The notes: generated from the sequence alone by a model not told the origin. Counted from the stretch's first letter, positions 9,871-22,543 are shown. The stretch is 64,000 nucleotides of DNA from Cerrena zonata (GCA_038087015.1 JASBNA010000002.1:1798001-1862000); one strand, 5' to 3'. Program-made: numbers and translations.

Positions 9871-12763
9871 TTAAGGGTACGGCCAGATGACATTGAGCAA
9901 CCACATCGCGGCGCCGGCGATGAGAACTTTCACCCCTACTCCTGGATTCCACTCTTGTTCGCCATACCAAACTCTGAACCCTGGTGAAGCAGTGGGTTGG
10001 GATGAGGACCCATCTGCCAAACGATCTGCCCAATTGCGAAGAGGACGGGCAGGAGTATCGGGTTCGGGTGGTAGCTGATTCTCACCTTTTTGACCGGAAG
10101 ACTCGCCATCCACTGTAGCCATGAAAATGACCTCGCCGCCGGTGTTTTGGGAAGATGAAGGTGAGGATGGGGACGGACGGCTGGTTGGACTGGTATCGGT
10201 CGTGGTAGTTGGCAACGAGGCCGGCTTCTTGGTTCCACTACAAATCCACTTCGTGATCACCCCGGTAACCTCGGAGACACGATGAGAAATGTAGATGAAG
10301 ACGAAGGTAGTGAGGACCATGTTGAGTGGACGCCATCGAGTTCCAGGGATGACCAAAAGGATACCTTTGGTATCACCGGCGAGCCAAAGGTGGTACTGGA
10401 TGATAAAAGTTTCGAGCGAGCATCGACCGATGAAAGCAAATGCGCGTGAGGAAGCTGATCGTAGGACTCCATTGGCATTTCGCAGAACGACGAAAGCACC
10501 GACGGGTAGGAAAGATATGTATGGATGCCATGTGTTGTATACGAATTTATCTGGTTGTGAAAGCTCGAAGGCAAAATACCAGAGCATGATTACTGCAGAG
10601 ACACCAACGGCACCTTTTACAATCAGAGGCCACTGGGGGATGTCGGTTAACCGCAGTTCACGAACTTTGATAACTGCAATAGCTGCCAACATCCCGGCGT
10701 ATGGTATCCAGAGGTCGAGATTAACACGGAAAGCCCATTCACGTGCGGACCACCGAATATCACAGAGGTGTTCCAAGAAGCTGAAGAGGGTCTCCAACAG
10801 CCAGGGTTGGCTCATGAACCAAGTGACGAGGCCCATGGAAAGGAAGATCTTGCCAACAATAAAGACAGTTCTGTCGTTATACTGTGATCCGGCGAACATT
10901 GTCGCGTAGATGATGAAGAACCACATAGTGACGAGAGGGGAGAAGTAATATGATATGTAGTCGGTGTTCATGGTGTACGCCAGCAGTAACGTATAGAAAT
11001 TGATTCGGATGACAATCTGGAAAAGATTCAGTCTGACGAAGCTCCTTCTAGACTGGACAAATACCATTACCTGAGCAACTCGTAAAAAGCTGAAATCCGC
11101 TTTCTTGAGATAGAATGACGTATGCCCATACCCTGTCATGAACAAATACGAAGCAACCAAGACTCGTATTGGGTTGTAAATTCCTGATATTTTAGATGCG
11201 CCAAAGTAATGGTAAATCAAAATCGCAACTGGAGAATGAAATATGATGTCAGTGCAATGTGCCTGAGAAACAGTTTTTGGAACATACTCTGCATCCAACC
11301 TTTCCATTCATCCGTCTGGTCTCTATTCAAGATACCAAGGTCGTTATCCGCCCGCTTGACCGTAAGCAAACCTACAGCAAGGCAGAGGAAGGAAAGAATG
11401 CCGAATGACCACGGACTAAATTGTTTTTGCTCTTTTAGCCAAAAGCCAGTTCGGTCAGCCAAATAAATTAGTGCGATAGAGCCACTAATAACGATAGCCG
11501 GAATCTGCTCTTCAGACACCCAAGAACCTGGGTTTCCACCTGTATTGAAAAGACGACAGCCAGTTGAGCATCGGAAGAATATCTGTGTCTGTGAATATGT
11601 ACTCACCAAGTCTACGAGATAGGAACCAAGTGACTGGTCCCCACAAAATTACTGCAGTCAATACAAGTAGATGGATAGGTGAAGGCCATGGGTAACTCCT
11701 GCAGCACGTCTTATCCAATGGGAAAGTCTTTGGCAGCACATCATTGCACCCCAAGTTCAACAACACGTTTGCCTGAACCTTAACCACTGTGTCGGAGAAA
11801 TGAAGCCCATCCTCGGTTTGCGATGGATCCAGCATTTGGTTGAATACCAACGGAAGCGCAACGGACGAAGATGAAGGGGAGGAGAAGAACGCGAAGGGGT
11901 CGTTGACATGTGGGGGCCGAATGCGATGAAGCAAGTCAGAGTTCATAGCATCTATATCCGAGCTACGCATACTCTGTGCTCTATCTGCAGAGAGTTTGCT
12001 AGGGACAACATCTTCTACCGGGAGGAAGACAACTGTGTCTGCTGGTTTACGTTTCTGATTCGAAAGAGCTTTGAGAGTAGACTCAATCTTGAGCTCCCAC
12101 GCAGGAAGACCTCCAGAATCTGCATAACGAAGGTACCACAGCCCCGACCCCACGACCAATAGAGCAGGTCGCTCGTCCTCCGCCTGCCTACCGAGACTGG
12201 TCGGTTGAACATACTTCTGGGTTGCAGACGTGTTGAGGAAAGGATCCCAGAGAAGGTCAGTTTCGCCCCGGACGACGCAGTCAATATGTGATCGGAGTGT
12301 TTGTGTTCGTCATCTGGAGGAGCGGAGGGGAGGTTTGGGTCGACAATGTGTGCAGTTTGGAAGAACAATTGACGAGTAACTGAATCGCCAATGAATATGA
12401 TAGGTTTTGAGCCCATACATGTAGGAATGTCCTTTTGTTGGTAGTTGTACATCATGCAACCTATTCATAATATTGTATAACCCAAACGGGTGTATGAAAA
12501 CTGGGAAACGTACCGTCCGGTTGCCAATTCTTGAATGCATGATCTAACCATCGTCCTTTAGTCAACAGCGAGTTACAATGAATAGGATCTAGTCGGTCTA
12601 GAACATGGTTCAATCAAAGGTGAGTATTACGAGTCAGCCAAGTACACTCACCAACAACGTAATACCGGAATAGCCCCAGTAACATTCCTAATCCCAGTGT
12701 GGCGGCAGCAACATAGTGGTACCACAGAGGATTTAGCGACACCGAAAGTCGTTTAGGTGGCAT
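9871..12763 (-). CDS. CAS1-domain 10-TM acyltransferase with N-terminal SGNH/PC-esterase domain; reading frame broken by one base
   Basis: Six exons: 12652-12763, 12514-12597, 11607-12460, 11288-11539, 11071-11228 and 9871-11016. The N-terminus has a signal-anchor helix, then a PC-esterase-like domain with the GDS block (IFIGDSVTRQL) and a distal DGLH (Asp...His). The second half is a multi-span Cas1p-type membrane acyltransferase (WYFAFELSQPDKFVYN, FIIQYHLWLAGDTKGILL). Family members O-acetylate cell-wall or capsule glycans in the Golgi, as Cas1 does in Cryptococcus. Between KLTF and WDPFLNT near 12250-12254 the frame shifts by one missing base, and exon lengths sum to 2606 nt. Adding one base gives 868 residues. 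The shift is either an assembly error or a real lesion. The C-terminal tail is disordered before a final hydrophobic helix. Confidence 0.8.
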
Positions 12764-13213
12764 GAAGACCTAGTGAGTTGCGTCACAAAGGTATGCTGCA
12801 CGTCCAAGGATTTCGTTGCTCTGACCTAGTCGAATGATCGGCAAGCAATAAGGGACGCTCCAAGCGAGTGAACTGCGGATGTCAAAGTCACGTTGGCGAG
12901 ATGATTTGGACCATGCGCGTTTGTAGCAGATCTAAAGGCACCAGCTAGCACGAATATAAAAGAAAATACACAACGTAGAACGAAAACAAGCGAGCGGGGT
13001 GAGAGTGAGAGCGCTGGCGCCGATGCATATCATGTGGAAGTAGGTTGTTCGAATCCATATAGTCGCGTAGTCGGGATATTGTACAATAGAACAGTAGAGC
13101 AGTATAAATATATGGATACATCTCAATACCAATGAACTTCAACTATACCACGATTGGACCACGATACTACTACTCAAACCCAATGGTCGTGGGCCAAAAG
13201 ACCGAACTGGTAA
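12764..13213. other. Intergenic: promoter of the CAS1-domain gene and 3' flank of VTA1
   Basis: No gene could be supported in 450 bp. A TTCGAATCC string near 13047-13055 resembles a tRNA T-loop, but flanking stems do not pair, so no tRNA is called. Poly-pyrimidine and TATAAATATA-like strings near 13104 fit a 3' flank. Confidence 0.4.
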
Positions 13214-14723
13214 CTAACCTCCAAGCAAAGCTAATGCCGCTCTCAATTCCTTTCTCGCAGTCTCTGCATCTTCATAATCTAACGCACTGATTGCAAATCG
13301 ACAATGTTTCTGCGTTTTTGCTACCACCAATGGCGTTAGTTCTACCGGGATCGCCGTTACAGTGCTCTGTAAACCCTGCCGAGGGTCATGATATTGTGGG
13401 GACGGTGCAGGGCGTACAACCGGAATATTAGACGTGTGAGTTTGCGACAAATGAGGAGTAGTGATGTGAGCGGGGGGTGCGGGTGGGACGGAGGGTCCAG
13501 GATGTATGTTAGTGGGTATGAATCCAGGTGGGAAGGGATCAATCACCGGAGGTGGGACCGGGACGCCTGCATCAGGGGTGTTTACAATCACTTGTACAGT
13601 GAATGGGTCATCTTCTGCACCTTGAGTTGCAACAGACGGTGTAGTCACTGTAGAACCACCAGTATTACTAGGGGAGAAGCGGACTCTCCTCGTATCAAAA
13701 GTGGTAGAATTGATACTGCTTGCTGAATGAGGTGGTGAAATCTCTTCGATATCGAGGCCAGGAGATGCGGCATTAAGGCCTTCCCCATGGAAATCGCCAC
13801 TGACAAAAGTAGACCCGTCCTGGGGTAGATCCTCTTCCTCAAATCTCCTGTCGGGGGTACCAGGGGTAGCGATTGTACTCCAACTGCCAGGACTTTTGGG
13901 ATCTGGAAAATGGCCAGCAGGAAGAGAAGATTATTCGAAGGAGGGGTCCTCAATTGTGGAGGAGGAGGGGTGTCCCGTACAATAGAAGGGGGAGAACTGG
14001 GAGTGATAGTGGGGATTATGGGTGGTGGAGTCGAGGGCGTAGCAGGCACAACATGTTCGACGATTGCTTCTGGGCTTGTTGGTAATTCTTCCATGACCGA
14101 TCCTGGAGTAGGTTTACGGCCTTCACGATACGCTTTGGCAATGTCGGCGGCTTTCCATTTAGCATACTTGATCTTCTCGGCATTGCTACTTTCGCCTGGG
14201 AGGATGTCATCAGAGACTGCCTGATTGAAGACAGAGAGGACTTCTAAGAAGTTTGCCGCAGCTAAGAACCTTTTCGCTGTCGCTCTGTTGGAAAGACTCA
14301 GTACTCTTACCGAGAGGGGAGACATATAACAGACCTCGTTGCTTTACCAGCTCGGTCTTCATTGTCTGCAGCACTGAACACCTTCAACGCAAAGTTCTCA
14401 ACGTATGCACTAGCCACGTTCTCATCACGTATGGCATCATGAGAAGCGAGTTCTCTCTTCATACGCTCTAAAACATCAAGAAGACTTCCAAGGAAGACAT
14501 TGGTTGTGTGATCCTTTCCTGTGTAGCTGATTCCTATCTGTGCTGCATGATAAGTACCTGAAATGGGCGTGCATATTTTGTTTTTCTCCGATAAATTACA
14601 GAGATAGGACATACACCAATAAGCAATGACGGGGTCTTGCACTTTCAGTTCATCGGCGCGTTGGATGTATGCAGATAAAGATTTGAGCTGGGGAGGTACA
14701 GGGGGCAAACCAAGAAGAGTCAT
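13214..14723 (-). CDS. VTA1: Vta1/LIP5-like activator of the ESCRT ATPase Vps4; frame shift in the linker
   Basis: Exons 14615-14723, 14335-14557 and 13214-14284. The N-terminal MIT-like helices are evident: LPPVPPQLKSLSAYIQRADE, then DPVIAYWCTYHAAQIG across a 57 nt intron, and AKRFLAAANFLEVLSVF after a 50 nt intron with an unusual GTCTGT donor. A long proline-rich linker follows. The C-terminal VSL domain is AKTQKHCRFAISALDYEDA and RKELRAALALLGG. Vta1 stimulates Vps4 during multivesicular-body sorting. Exon lengths sum to 1403 nt, because one base is missing in the linker between about 13910 and 13937. The protein-like frame changes from QLRTPPSNN to LPAGHFPDPKSPGSW there. With one base restored the product is 467 residues. 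A cryptic intron was considered, but no donor with matching phase was found. Confidence 0.8.
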
Positions 14724-15442
14724 GATCGATGGGGTGAAACAGTACTCGGAAATTGAATGAAGTGTGGCGGAGCCTGTTCGGTCTTGATAGATGAAAGAGC
14801 TGAGTTCGGGGTCGAGTCAGTCCCGAAGAATGCACCAGTATGATGTATATATGGGCGCAATTCCAGTAAGGTTCCTCGTGCAGATGGGGATGATGGTTGC
14901 CACAGTAGGAATTGAGAGACAAAATGTCAATAGAGTAGGTGTAAAATTGACAGCGAAACGATTTTACTACAATAGATGGCGTGAGGGGTTAAGTTTCAGG
15001 GATGGTCAAGGTATAGAGTATGACAATTTGGAAGGAACAGAATCAAACCGAGTAATACACGAAGGCTGAGGCTGTGGGTGTTGGTAACACAGTGATAACC
15101 CCAAAGTTGGGTTTGATGTCAGGCCGACAGTGCTAGCAGCTGTCCTAATCAGGCAAGTCGACTTGCTAAATCCGTCCGTTCAACTCGGAAGGGCTGCCAG
15201 ACCCTGAGTGTGAGCTCGTCCGTGACGCAAACGATGTGTTAGTAGCTTTCATAAGGCTTTCAGTCATATTACTAACTAAGTGGGCTGTAATGAGCCTGTA
15301 GTTCAATGTTAACGTTCATCTCTGACGACTAGTCTCAGCGTTGACGTCATATACACCACTTATATCTAAAAGAGAAGTTCTTGCTGAGACATGTATAAGT
15401 ATTACCTCTCAACAATGGATCTTGCTCAATCCTACATATACA
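14724..15442. promoter_or_regulatory. Divergent promoter region between VTA1 and the SDR gene
   Basis: These 719 bp separate two divergently transcribed genes and must hold both promoters. A CT/GA-biased stretch and AT-rich patches are present. No supportable gene: the 92-codon plus frame at 14791-15069 has no domain features. I cannot assign specific factor sites. Confidence 0.4.
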
Positions 15443-16628
15443 ATGCCCACCCTCGAACAGTACAGAAAAGGCTATAAACCTCCTTTCCAGGAACAATCAT
15501 CAGCTCCTGGCTTGCAGTACAAACTCAGCCCACAACCACTTGATGATATTACCGCCGATGGAAAATGCTATAAATCTGCTCAGAAATTAGAGGGACGTAC
15601 TGCATTGATTACTGGTGCGGATAGCGGCATAGGACGCGCCATCGCGCTTTTGTTCGGTAAGCTCGCCGACTCATTGTACTGTGACATATTAAGGGTACTT
15701 ACTACTTGAAGCTCTTGAAGGAGCGAACGTGACTATACATGGCACCAGTCGGGAGTCTGATGAGCTCACAGCCGTTGAGCAGCAAATTATCAAGAAAGCC
15801 GGCCAAAAAGTCAAAGTCCACAAGGTTATCTATGACCTTCGACAGGAAGACAATTGCATCTTGATGATACAGGATCATATGAAGACGTTCGGGAAACTAG
15901 ATGCTTTGTAAGTCACCGTTATACGTCGCAGAAGGGCTTGAATTTCATGAAAATGTTCTCCAGAATACTCAATCACGGCACCCAAAATGCAAATACAGAC
16001 CTTCCGACCGTACCATCCAAGCAATGGCATGACACATTCGACACCAACATCCATTCCTTCTTCTACATCGCTAAAGTTGATATTGGATTCTCTAGAAGAA
16101 ATATTAGCGTTCTGATCATCTGTCACTAGGCTGTCATTCCAATAATGGATTATGGTTCTACTATCACCTTCAACGCATCCATCAATTTTGCTGTTGGTCA
16201 CCCAGAACTTATTGACTACACGTCAACAAAAGGTGCAATGATCGGTTTCATGCGAGCACTCAGTAACCAGATCGTCGGTGACAAAGGTATCCGATGTAAC
16301 GCAGTCGCCCCTGGACCCATTTAGACACCTCTGATGTAAGTATGCTCGAATCTCGGTTCTGCTTCTCCCACCAGGTTGTTTACCATTCATTTTATACAGC
16401 CCGGCTACAATGACTAAAGATTCTATCGACACATTTGGGACCAGCGTTCCTATGGGCCGTGCCGGACAACCTGTCGAGGTTGCCACAGCATTCGTGTTCC
16501 TATCATCTGCTGACTCCAGTTACATCAGGTGAAGTCTAGAAACAAGACTCACATACGGTGATTCGCTAACGCCTGTTCTTGACAGCGGGCAAGTCATTCA
16601 TGTCAACGGTGGCGTCGTCATCAATTGA
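15443..16628 (+). CDS. Short-chain dehydrogenase/reductase, interrupted by an in-frame TAG
   Basis: Six exons (15443-15656, 15712-15907, 15964-16075, 16130-16335, 16400-16528, 16586-16628) total exactly 900 nt, or 299 codons plus stop. Features are the NAD(P)-binding TGADSGIGRA near residue 54, the NHG motif (LILNHGTQN), a catalytic serine in STITFNAS, the YTSTK active-site Tyr/Lys and an APGPI-TPL loop. The N-terminal extension before the Rossmann fold places it with the bacterial YghA/YdaD-like glucose/ribitol-dehydrogenase-type SDRs found in fungi. Codon 239 (16322-16324) is TAG where the family normally has Trp (PGPIWTPL), one G-to-A change. The codon lies after the active site but would remove 61 residues. 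Intron 3 uses an unusual GTTGAT donor. Substrate unknown. Confidence 0.75.
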
Positions 16629-16862
16629 TCGACTGGTTCAAGTTTTGTATTCCCTTGGAATGAAGATCAACAGTTATGCAACAAAATGTAAACAGAAGCA
16701 GCAAACACCCAACCATGGAATCGTGCATCATACTCAATTCCGAGAGTTGCAAATTCATTGATACAGAAATAATTTCAATTTGACAAGCATCAATAGAAAG
16801 AGAAGCGAAGCTCGCCCATACGGGAGTGAATGGAAACAATTATTGAGGATTGACAGAGAGGG

Positions 16863-19765
16863 TCACATACAGGTATCATCATTTCCTTCAACATCTTTCA
16901 CTCTTTGCTCTAGCGCTGCAATTCTATGTTTCACAGAATTTGCAGATCCCCCAGTGAGGCGCAAGGTATCAGAAGAGGGTCTGCTCTGAAAAATAATCGT
17001 CGTTGAGTTGTTGATAGGCATGCAATGAGTGTCAGAAGTCGAAGCGATTTCGATTGCCGAAGTTGGGGGCCTAGGAAGCATCCGTGATGACCGTGGTCCC
17101 CGCACAGAGGAAGGGATTCTTTGAAGACTCGATCGTGGTTCTACCAATTCTGTGGTACCTATACTTGCGCTTGTCGAAGGTGGGGGAAGATCATGTGTGG
17201 CCCCGTGTTCGTCGGTGGGTGCCGTGTATTGAACGCGCGGGGTGACTTCCTCCAGGTCAGTTTCAGATTCTATCGGGACCGGAATTGCGTGGTCCATCTT
17301 CTGCGCTCGAGCCGCCAGCTTTTCTCGTACGCGTGAAGTGAAATGTGTGCGACCAACATCTTCTAGACTTGTTGCTGAGTCCTCGCCATTGTCAGAAATT
17401 ATCGAGGATGAATATCCTTCATCGCCAGAACCATTTTCATCCACTTCTTTCACAAAATCAGATCCGTCCTCGTCTTCAGCGTCAGGCTGGATCTGTTGTA
17501 TCTTCACAGAACCCATCATCTGTTCCAATTCTGCATCCGAGTCGGCGTCAAATGGGAAGTCAAGGCTGCCTAATCTTGGATTATTAGATGTCATATTCGA
17601 AACGGACGAGTCTGTGGAATAAATGCTCGCTTCGGAAAGAGACTGTTGTATATGTAGGGCAATTGGCACTTGAAAATCCTCCGGAATGTTATTATCAGAG
17701 TCGACCTCCACGTCTGGTTGTGTTGGGGGGTCGGGATTAGTGACCTGAAGGCGGGGGGATAAGTAGGTCTCATCGGGTACAAATCCTGACAGCTGCGGTT
17801 GATAATTGTCTGATGTTCCATATCTGGCGCCTGAGGTTGTGGTAGATGGTCCATGAATATAGCTAGACAATGCAGATTGTCGAACATGGCTGGAACGACT
17901 TGACGCCGGCAAATCAGAATCTTTGCCCCGAAGGGAGTGCTTAACCCTGTGAGAGTACGCGCCGCTAGGTGAAAGTAGACCGGCACCGGGAAGAGGGTCG
18001 ATTGAGATAAAGTTGATGATTCGAATGGGAAGAGTGACAAAGATGTCAGAGGTGAGGGACCCGGCGCTGACAGTGACTCGAATAGAATACTCAACCTCAA
18101 GGAGACGACCTCTGGTGATGCTAAGAGCATCGGACTACGCGAACCACGGTTAGTGACTTGCATATAGAAGGACTCGGAGGAAAATGGCGCACTGGAAGAA
18201 GAACGTGATGAGCAAATTCCAAGTCTTGCCCGGGTTTTACCCCAGTCCACCAGCCCTTCGCGCTGGCGTGCCCTCGGACTCCTTGTCGGCTCATCTCTAA
18301 TACAGATTCCGCGAGCAATTTATGGGTGGTTGATGTTTGGCATGCATCGGGGTCCACAATAACCTCATGACCAGCATCGAGCGCAGGTTTCGGTTTGAAT
18401 ATGGTAACGGTCCGAATGAGACTTAGCGCTAGATGTTTGATGGGTTTCTTGCTCCCGTTATTCACAAGAACACGAACATAGCAACGTTGACCAGCTACCC
18501 AGTGTAAACGATGAAGATTTGCCGTCAGTCGAACTTTGTCGTTTGATCCACCACCAAGTACAGAGAGACCCTTGGCAGTTGAAGCTTGAAGTGGACGAGG
18601 AGCGGATGCAAGAATGGATTCTAATTTGAGAGATGGCCATATCTCACAATCCCGATAGAAGTGAGCGATGGAATGTTTGTTGCTTCCTGTAACCTTTATT
18701 CTGATCGAGCTAATCAAGTAGAGTGAGTCTGACAGATTAGAAGAGAACGCGATATAACACTTACATCATGACTACATAGCGTACGCTTACCCCAGAACTC
18801 AGATTCAGGATCCCTTTTGCACTTCCGAACGGACTGCTCGATGGAAGTTCCATCGTAAAAGGCAAGATGTGGACACCCTCCACGGCTTGAGCATATCCTT
18901 CTGCATCTGGAGAGGTTACGTATAAGCTCTGATAGGTATCAGTAATCTTTGAGAACGGGGCTGCGCATTGGTAGAATACGTGAGAATGCGCTTCATTGGG
19001 GATCGTCTCGAATCCTACAACTCGCAGCTTTCCTTCCGCAAGGAGGACAGGTTGCTCCTTCTTTGAACGGTTTCGGATGCGCACTTTGATCTGTCCGCGA
19101 AGGTGTCCTCCTTGAACGCATGTAGCACTTTCCAAAACAACATCGACCTCTACGCGAGCTCGCTGTTTAGCTTGTTCCAATGACACGATGTCGGAGGCCT
19201 GAAACTGGTTGAGTACATGTCCACCTGAAGAGGATACCATCTTCGCCCTTGGCTTTAGGCGTGCATTAGAATTTCCTAATAGTGTCATGAGCTCTGTGGC
19301 GTTTCTTGCAGGAGAAGGTCCGATGTTCGACAAGGTATTATGTGATGAAAGCTGCGTTGGTATCAGAGACGGGTTCTGTCGGAGAGAGTGAGCGAAGGTG
19401 CCGCCTCCGGGTGTCATGGTATCCAAAGCTATCCGACCGCTTTCACGGAAGCGAGAGACGTTGTTTTCGCTATCAAACGCGATCATTGAATCCCCATTAG
19501 CAGCTAACCGCAGAGCCTCCATTCTCCGGAATGACTGCAAACCGATATCGTGTGCCGCAGATGTAGACCCCAAGCCTATGGCGTCGATATTTCCGACATG
19601 GTCGTGGTTGAATGTCGACCCCAAACCTGTCGGTGATGGAGGACAAGAAAATACGGCCTTGGGAAGGTTACGGTGCATTTGTGTAGGTTGCGCTAGCGGT
19701 ACGTTGGGGGGACAAAATAGCCCTAGAGCTGAGGATTTAGTGGATGCATGCATGGTGTCAATCAT
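16863..19765 (-). CDS. Arrestin-like domain protein
   Basis: Exons 18765-19765, 18193-18709 and 16863-18134 join in frame (introns of 55 and 58 nt) to give 929 residues. After about 200 disordered residues there is an arrestin-N-like beta sandwich: RVEVDVVLESATCVQGG, LRGQIKVRIRNRS and ILPFTMELPSSSPFG. The arrestin-C-like half follows (VRLTANLHRLHWVAGQRCYV, then LSITRGRLLEVEYSIRVTV). The last 350 residues are acidic and serine-rich and end in a short coiled coil (HRIAALEQRVKDVEG). Fungal alpha-arrestins act as adaptors linking membrane transporters to Rsp5-type ubiquitin ligases. I saw no clear PY motif, so ligase recruitment is unproven. The 3' end is slightly uncertain, because a GTATGT donor overlaps the last codons and could lead to another small exon. 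Confidence 0.7.
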
Positions 19766-20259
19766 TCATGCCTCGGGAATACCTGTGCAGTGGGGGTCAT
19801 CCGCGTTCAGAGAGGCTGACCGTGACATTCGATGCTTCTTCGGTGGATAAGGTTCGGTCCGCCATCGGAGCGACGACCAAGAACCTTGCTACTCGTCCTT
19901 ATTTCTGTATAAACTGTGCAACACAGCTGAAAATTAAATGTAAAGACATGCCAGTGGCCGGAAAGTACAGCTCACGCTGTGGCCTCAGTTCAAACTTTGT
20001 TCGAATGTTTTGATGATCGCCCAGATCCGTCCCGATATAGCAGGTGTCGTGGACGCAATAAGCGATTGTCACTGGTGATCACCGTCAATGATACAATTGT
20101 TTGTCAGTCGGTATACAGGGATACTATTAACTCGCAACGCATTATTATGTACTAGCATATCCCTACAGATCCCGGCATGACTCTCGTGAGACCAAAATAA
20201 ACGAACCACAACATCGCGTTTGATGCCGATTTGCCTCTAAAAGCTTGATATGAATTCTT
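19766..20259. other. Intergenic: promoter of the arrestin-like gene and 3' flank of the GNAT gene
   Basis: About 490 bp without a supportable gene. Both neighbours are transcribed leftward. The frame at 19744-20013 (plus) overlaps the arrestin start and has no domain features. Confidence 0.4.
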
Positions 20260-21391
20260 TCACCAATGACCGAGCGTAACGCAACTGCGGTCGAACCCAA
20301 GCTCAAGCCAGCGCTCGACACCAGGAATATTCCCCTGTGCTCCCCGACTTAAACCAACAAAACCAACCCTTTCATACACCCTTGCAGCTGGATTGTCGTG
20401 ACCTACAAACAAGACAACAGAACGCTTCTTGTCGAGTAGCCTATGAGATATCATGTTAGCGATGTAAGATAGGGTTCACGAGGCTATACATACTCTTTGC
20501 AAACTCGACGGACAAGTCGCTCGGCACATCCACGAGCGCGCCATGCTGGGTTGGTATAGACCTTCGTGATTGCGGCCACTTCGTCACTAGTCCTAGTTAC
20601 AGCGACGATACAAGCTATGTCATAGCCATTGCCAGGGGTCGAAACACAATGAACCCAAAGTTGCTGATTATTCACCAAGAACGTAGCTTCCTTACGGGCT
20701 TCCTCGTGTGTCAATACAAAAGGTGCCTATCCAGAGAATCCATGAGACTCGGTTGAGCAATAGAGCAGTAAAAAAAACTTACGGATTCTGCAGAAAATCC
20801 ATGACACAAAGGAGCAACCTTGGGGATATCAGACTCGTTTGCAAGTCTCATGAGATATCCAGCATACAATGGAGGCTCCACACGATTAAAGCTCTCCCGG
20901 TTGCAATAGGTCAACTTTGCCGCATAATACTCCGGTAAAACAGGATCAAGTGGGATCCCCTTGCGTTCTGTCCAGATAGACGCGAACACGCGAGCTAAAA
21001 GCTCGGGCGCGAAGACTGAAAAAACGCGTTTGACATTGGCATACGCCGAGAGGTGATCCACGAGGGCGGAAATCCGGACTACAGCTGCGTTCGAGTCTAA
21101 CTGGGTATGTGGAACCGTGGTAAATATGAAGATGGGATAATTCCCTAGAGGACCTCGAGTGCAGCTCAACACGAAGTCAACGGACATGTTGCTGCCGTTC
21201 GCCCCTGTGCAACACACAATCCAAAATTGATCGGGAGCAGGTTGCCTGCCTTTGTCCTCCAAATGGTGACACTTCAATGCGTGTGGGTACATGATGTTGG
21301 CACTGCGTGGGTTGGAGGAGAAGGTGTCCCAGACCATCTTAGGGAGGCGTAGAGCCGACGTGTAGACGTCAACGTGATAGGGAGCGGCCAT
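20260..21391 (-). CDS. GNAT-family N-acetyltransferase
   Basis: Exons 20783-21391, 20494-20726 and 20260-20440 (introns of 56 and 53 nt) close in frame at 340 residues. The N-terminal half (MAAPYHVDVY) is a divergent GNAT-like region. The C-terminal half carries the acetyl-CoA-binding motif A: AAITKVYTNPAWRARGCAER contains the R/QxxGxA signature, here RARGCA, after the characteristic beta4 strand. It is followed by VVLFVGHDNPAARVYERVGF, the usual beta5-alpha4 region with its N-P-A and Y-x-x-x-G-F pattern. The layout resembles FR47-like fungal acetyltransferases of unknown substrate. The gene is transcribed divergently from the POP3-like gene. Confidence 0.75.
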
Positions 21392-22543
21392 GTTCTCTTT
21401 GCGTTTAGAAGGAAGTTGGGAATCACTTGGCTGAATTGTTGAGTTGAGATGCTCGTTCTGTAAAACATTAGAGGACTCTTTATAGTACAGACATCGCCCA
21501 ACATCTTAGGACAACAATTCATAGTATAACTTACCAAGCAATCGGGATGGTTCACGAATTTGGGTCAGAACATGAAACATACCTCTCGAATTGGTAGAAT
21601 AGTGATTGCCCTTTTTTCTTTGAATATGACGTACGAGGAGAATCCACATGCATCTGTCCATTGGAAACGTCAATGATCGGTCTTCCCGATCTGTCCTATC
21701 TATTCAGACGGAGAAGGCATCGACCGATATTTATGAATGGTCGCGCACGGTTAAAACCGAGGGCCCGAGCAATGTGAAGAGAAGAACTGTAGGACAGGGT
21801 CCTACATTTCAACCAGGTATAGTTGATCTAGATCTCACCGTCAACCTTTCTAGAATTATGGAATTGTACAAACTCACCTTTCGCGCCAAGGGTTGATGAA
21901 GAACTAAAAGTGGAAATGGAAACATTAGAACACTACAATTCCCCGGGTGGTTCTTAGAGTGGATGCCAAAGTGTTTGTTATGACGGACGCGTTAAGCGGG
22001 TGGTGCTTCAGACGAACTTGGACATGTCAGTCGGTCCGGGTCAATGCCACTGTGTTCATACGCGTATATTCGTGACGAGGGAATAACCCTTAGGTGTGTG
22101 AATAAAGACCCGGAGGAACACCCCACCCCGAATATCTAGAAGGTAGAAGCAAAGTCAGATTGGATGTACTCATTTTGTGGTAACAGTCTACTATAAAATT
22201 TCCTGCATACCTGTAAAGCAGGGAGACAGCTTCAAATTACTCTTGGGACGGTTAAGCATCACAATAAGTAAGCCCAAGTTTTGTAAGTTAAAGTTTCCAA
22301 CTACATGAATCACACGGAACCTGTGTATTTGGCGGGGCATGAAGAGAAATTTCGAGCTATAGCACCTTTTCTCTGTCCCTGGCCGTTGAATATTGACCAC
22401 TGCAGAGGGAACGTGTTCCTTGAGCGCTTCATGCCAAGAACCAACGCCCGGCGTCTATTCGTTATTCCGAGCCCTGCCCATGGCAATTGCCAGGTTTTCA
22501 CAACAATCTATACTCCAGAACTTTGAACCTTGGAAGACAAATC
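21392..22543. promoter_or_regulatory. Divergent intergenic region between the GNAT and POP3-like genes
   Basis: 1.15 kb without a gene I can support. It must contain promoters for both neighbours. Plus-strand frames at 21648-21896 and 22393-22584 and a minus frame at 22191-22400 are short and without recognisable domains. The left 200 bp would be the 5' leader of the GNAT gene. Confidence 0.4.

Noticed and set aside
13040..13075. tRNA-like T-loop string (GTTCGAATCC) in the VTA1/CAS1-gene spacer
   Set aside because: The T-stem pairs at only two or three of five positions, and no acceptor, D or anticodon stems can be folded around it.
18135..18192. Frame shift in the arrestin-like gene near the LLP/SDALS junction
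   Set aside because: A 58 nt GT-AG intron with a CTAAC branch site explains the frame change, and total length is divisible by three.
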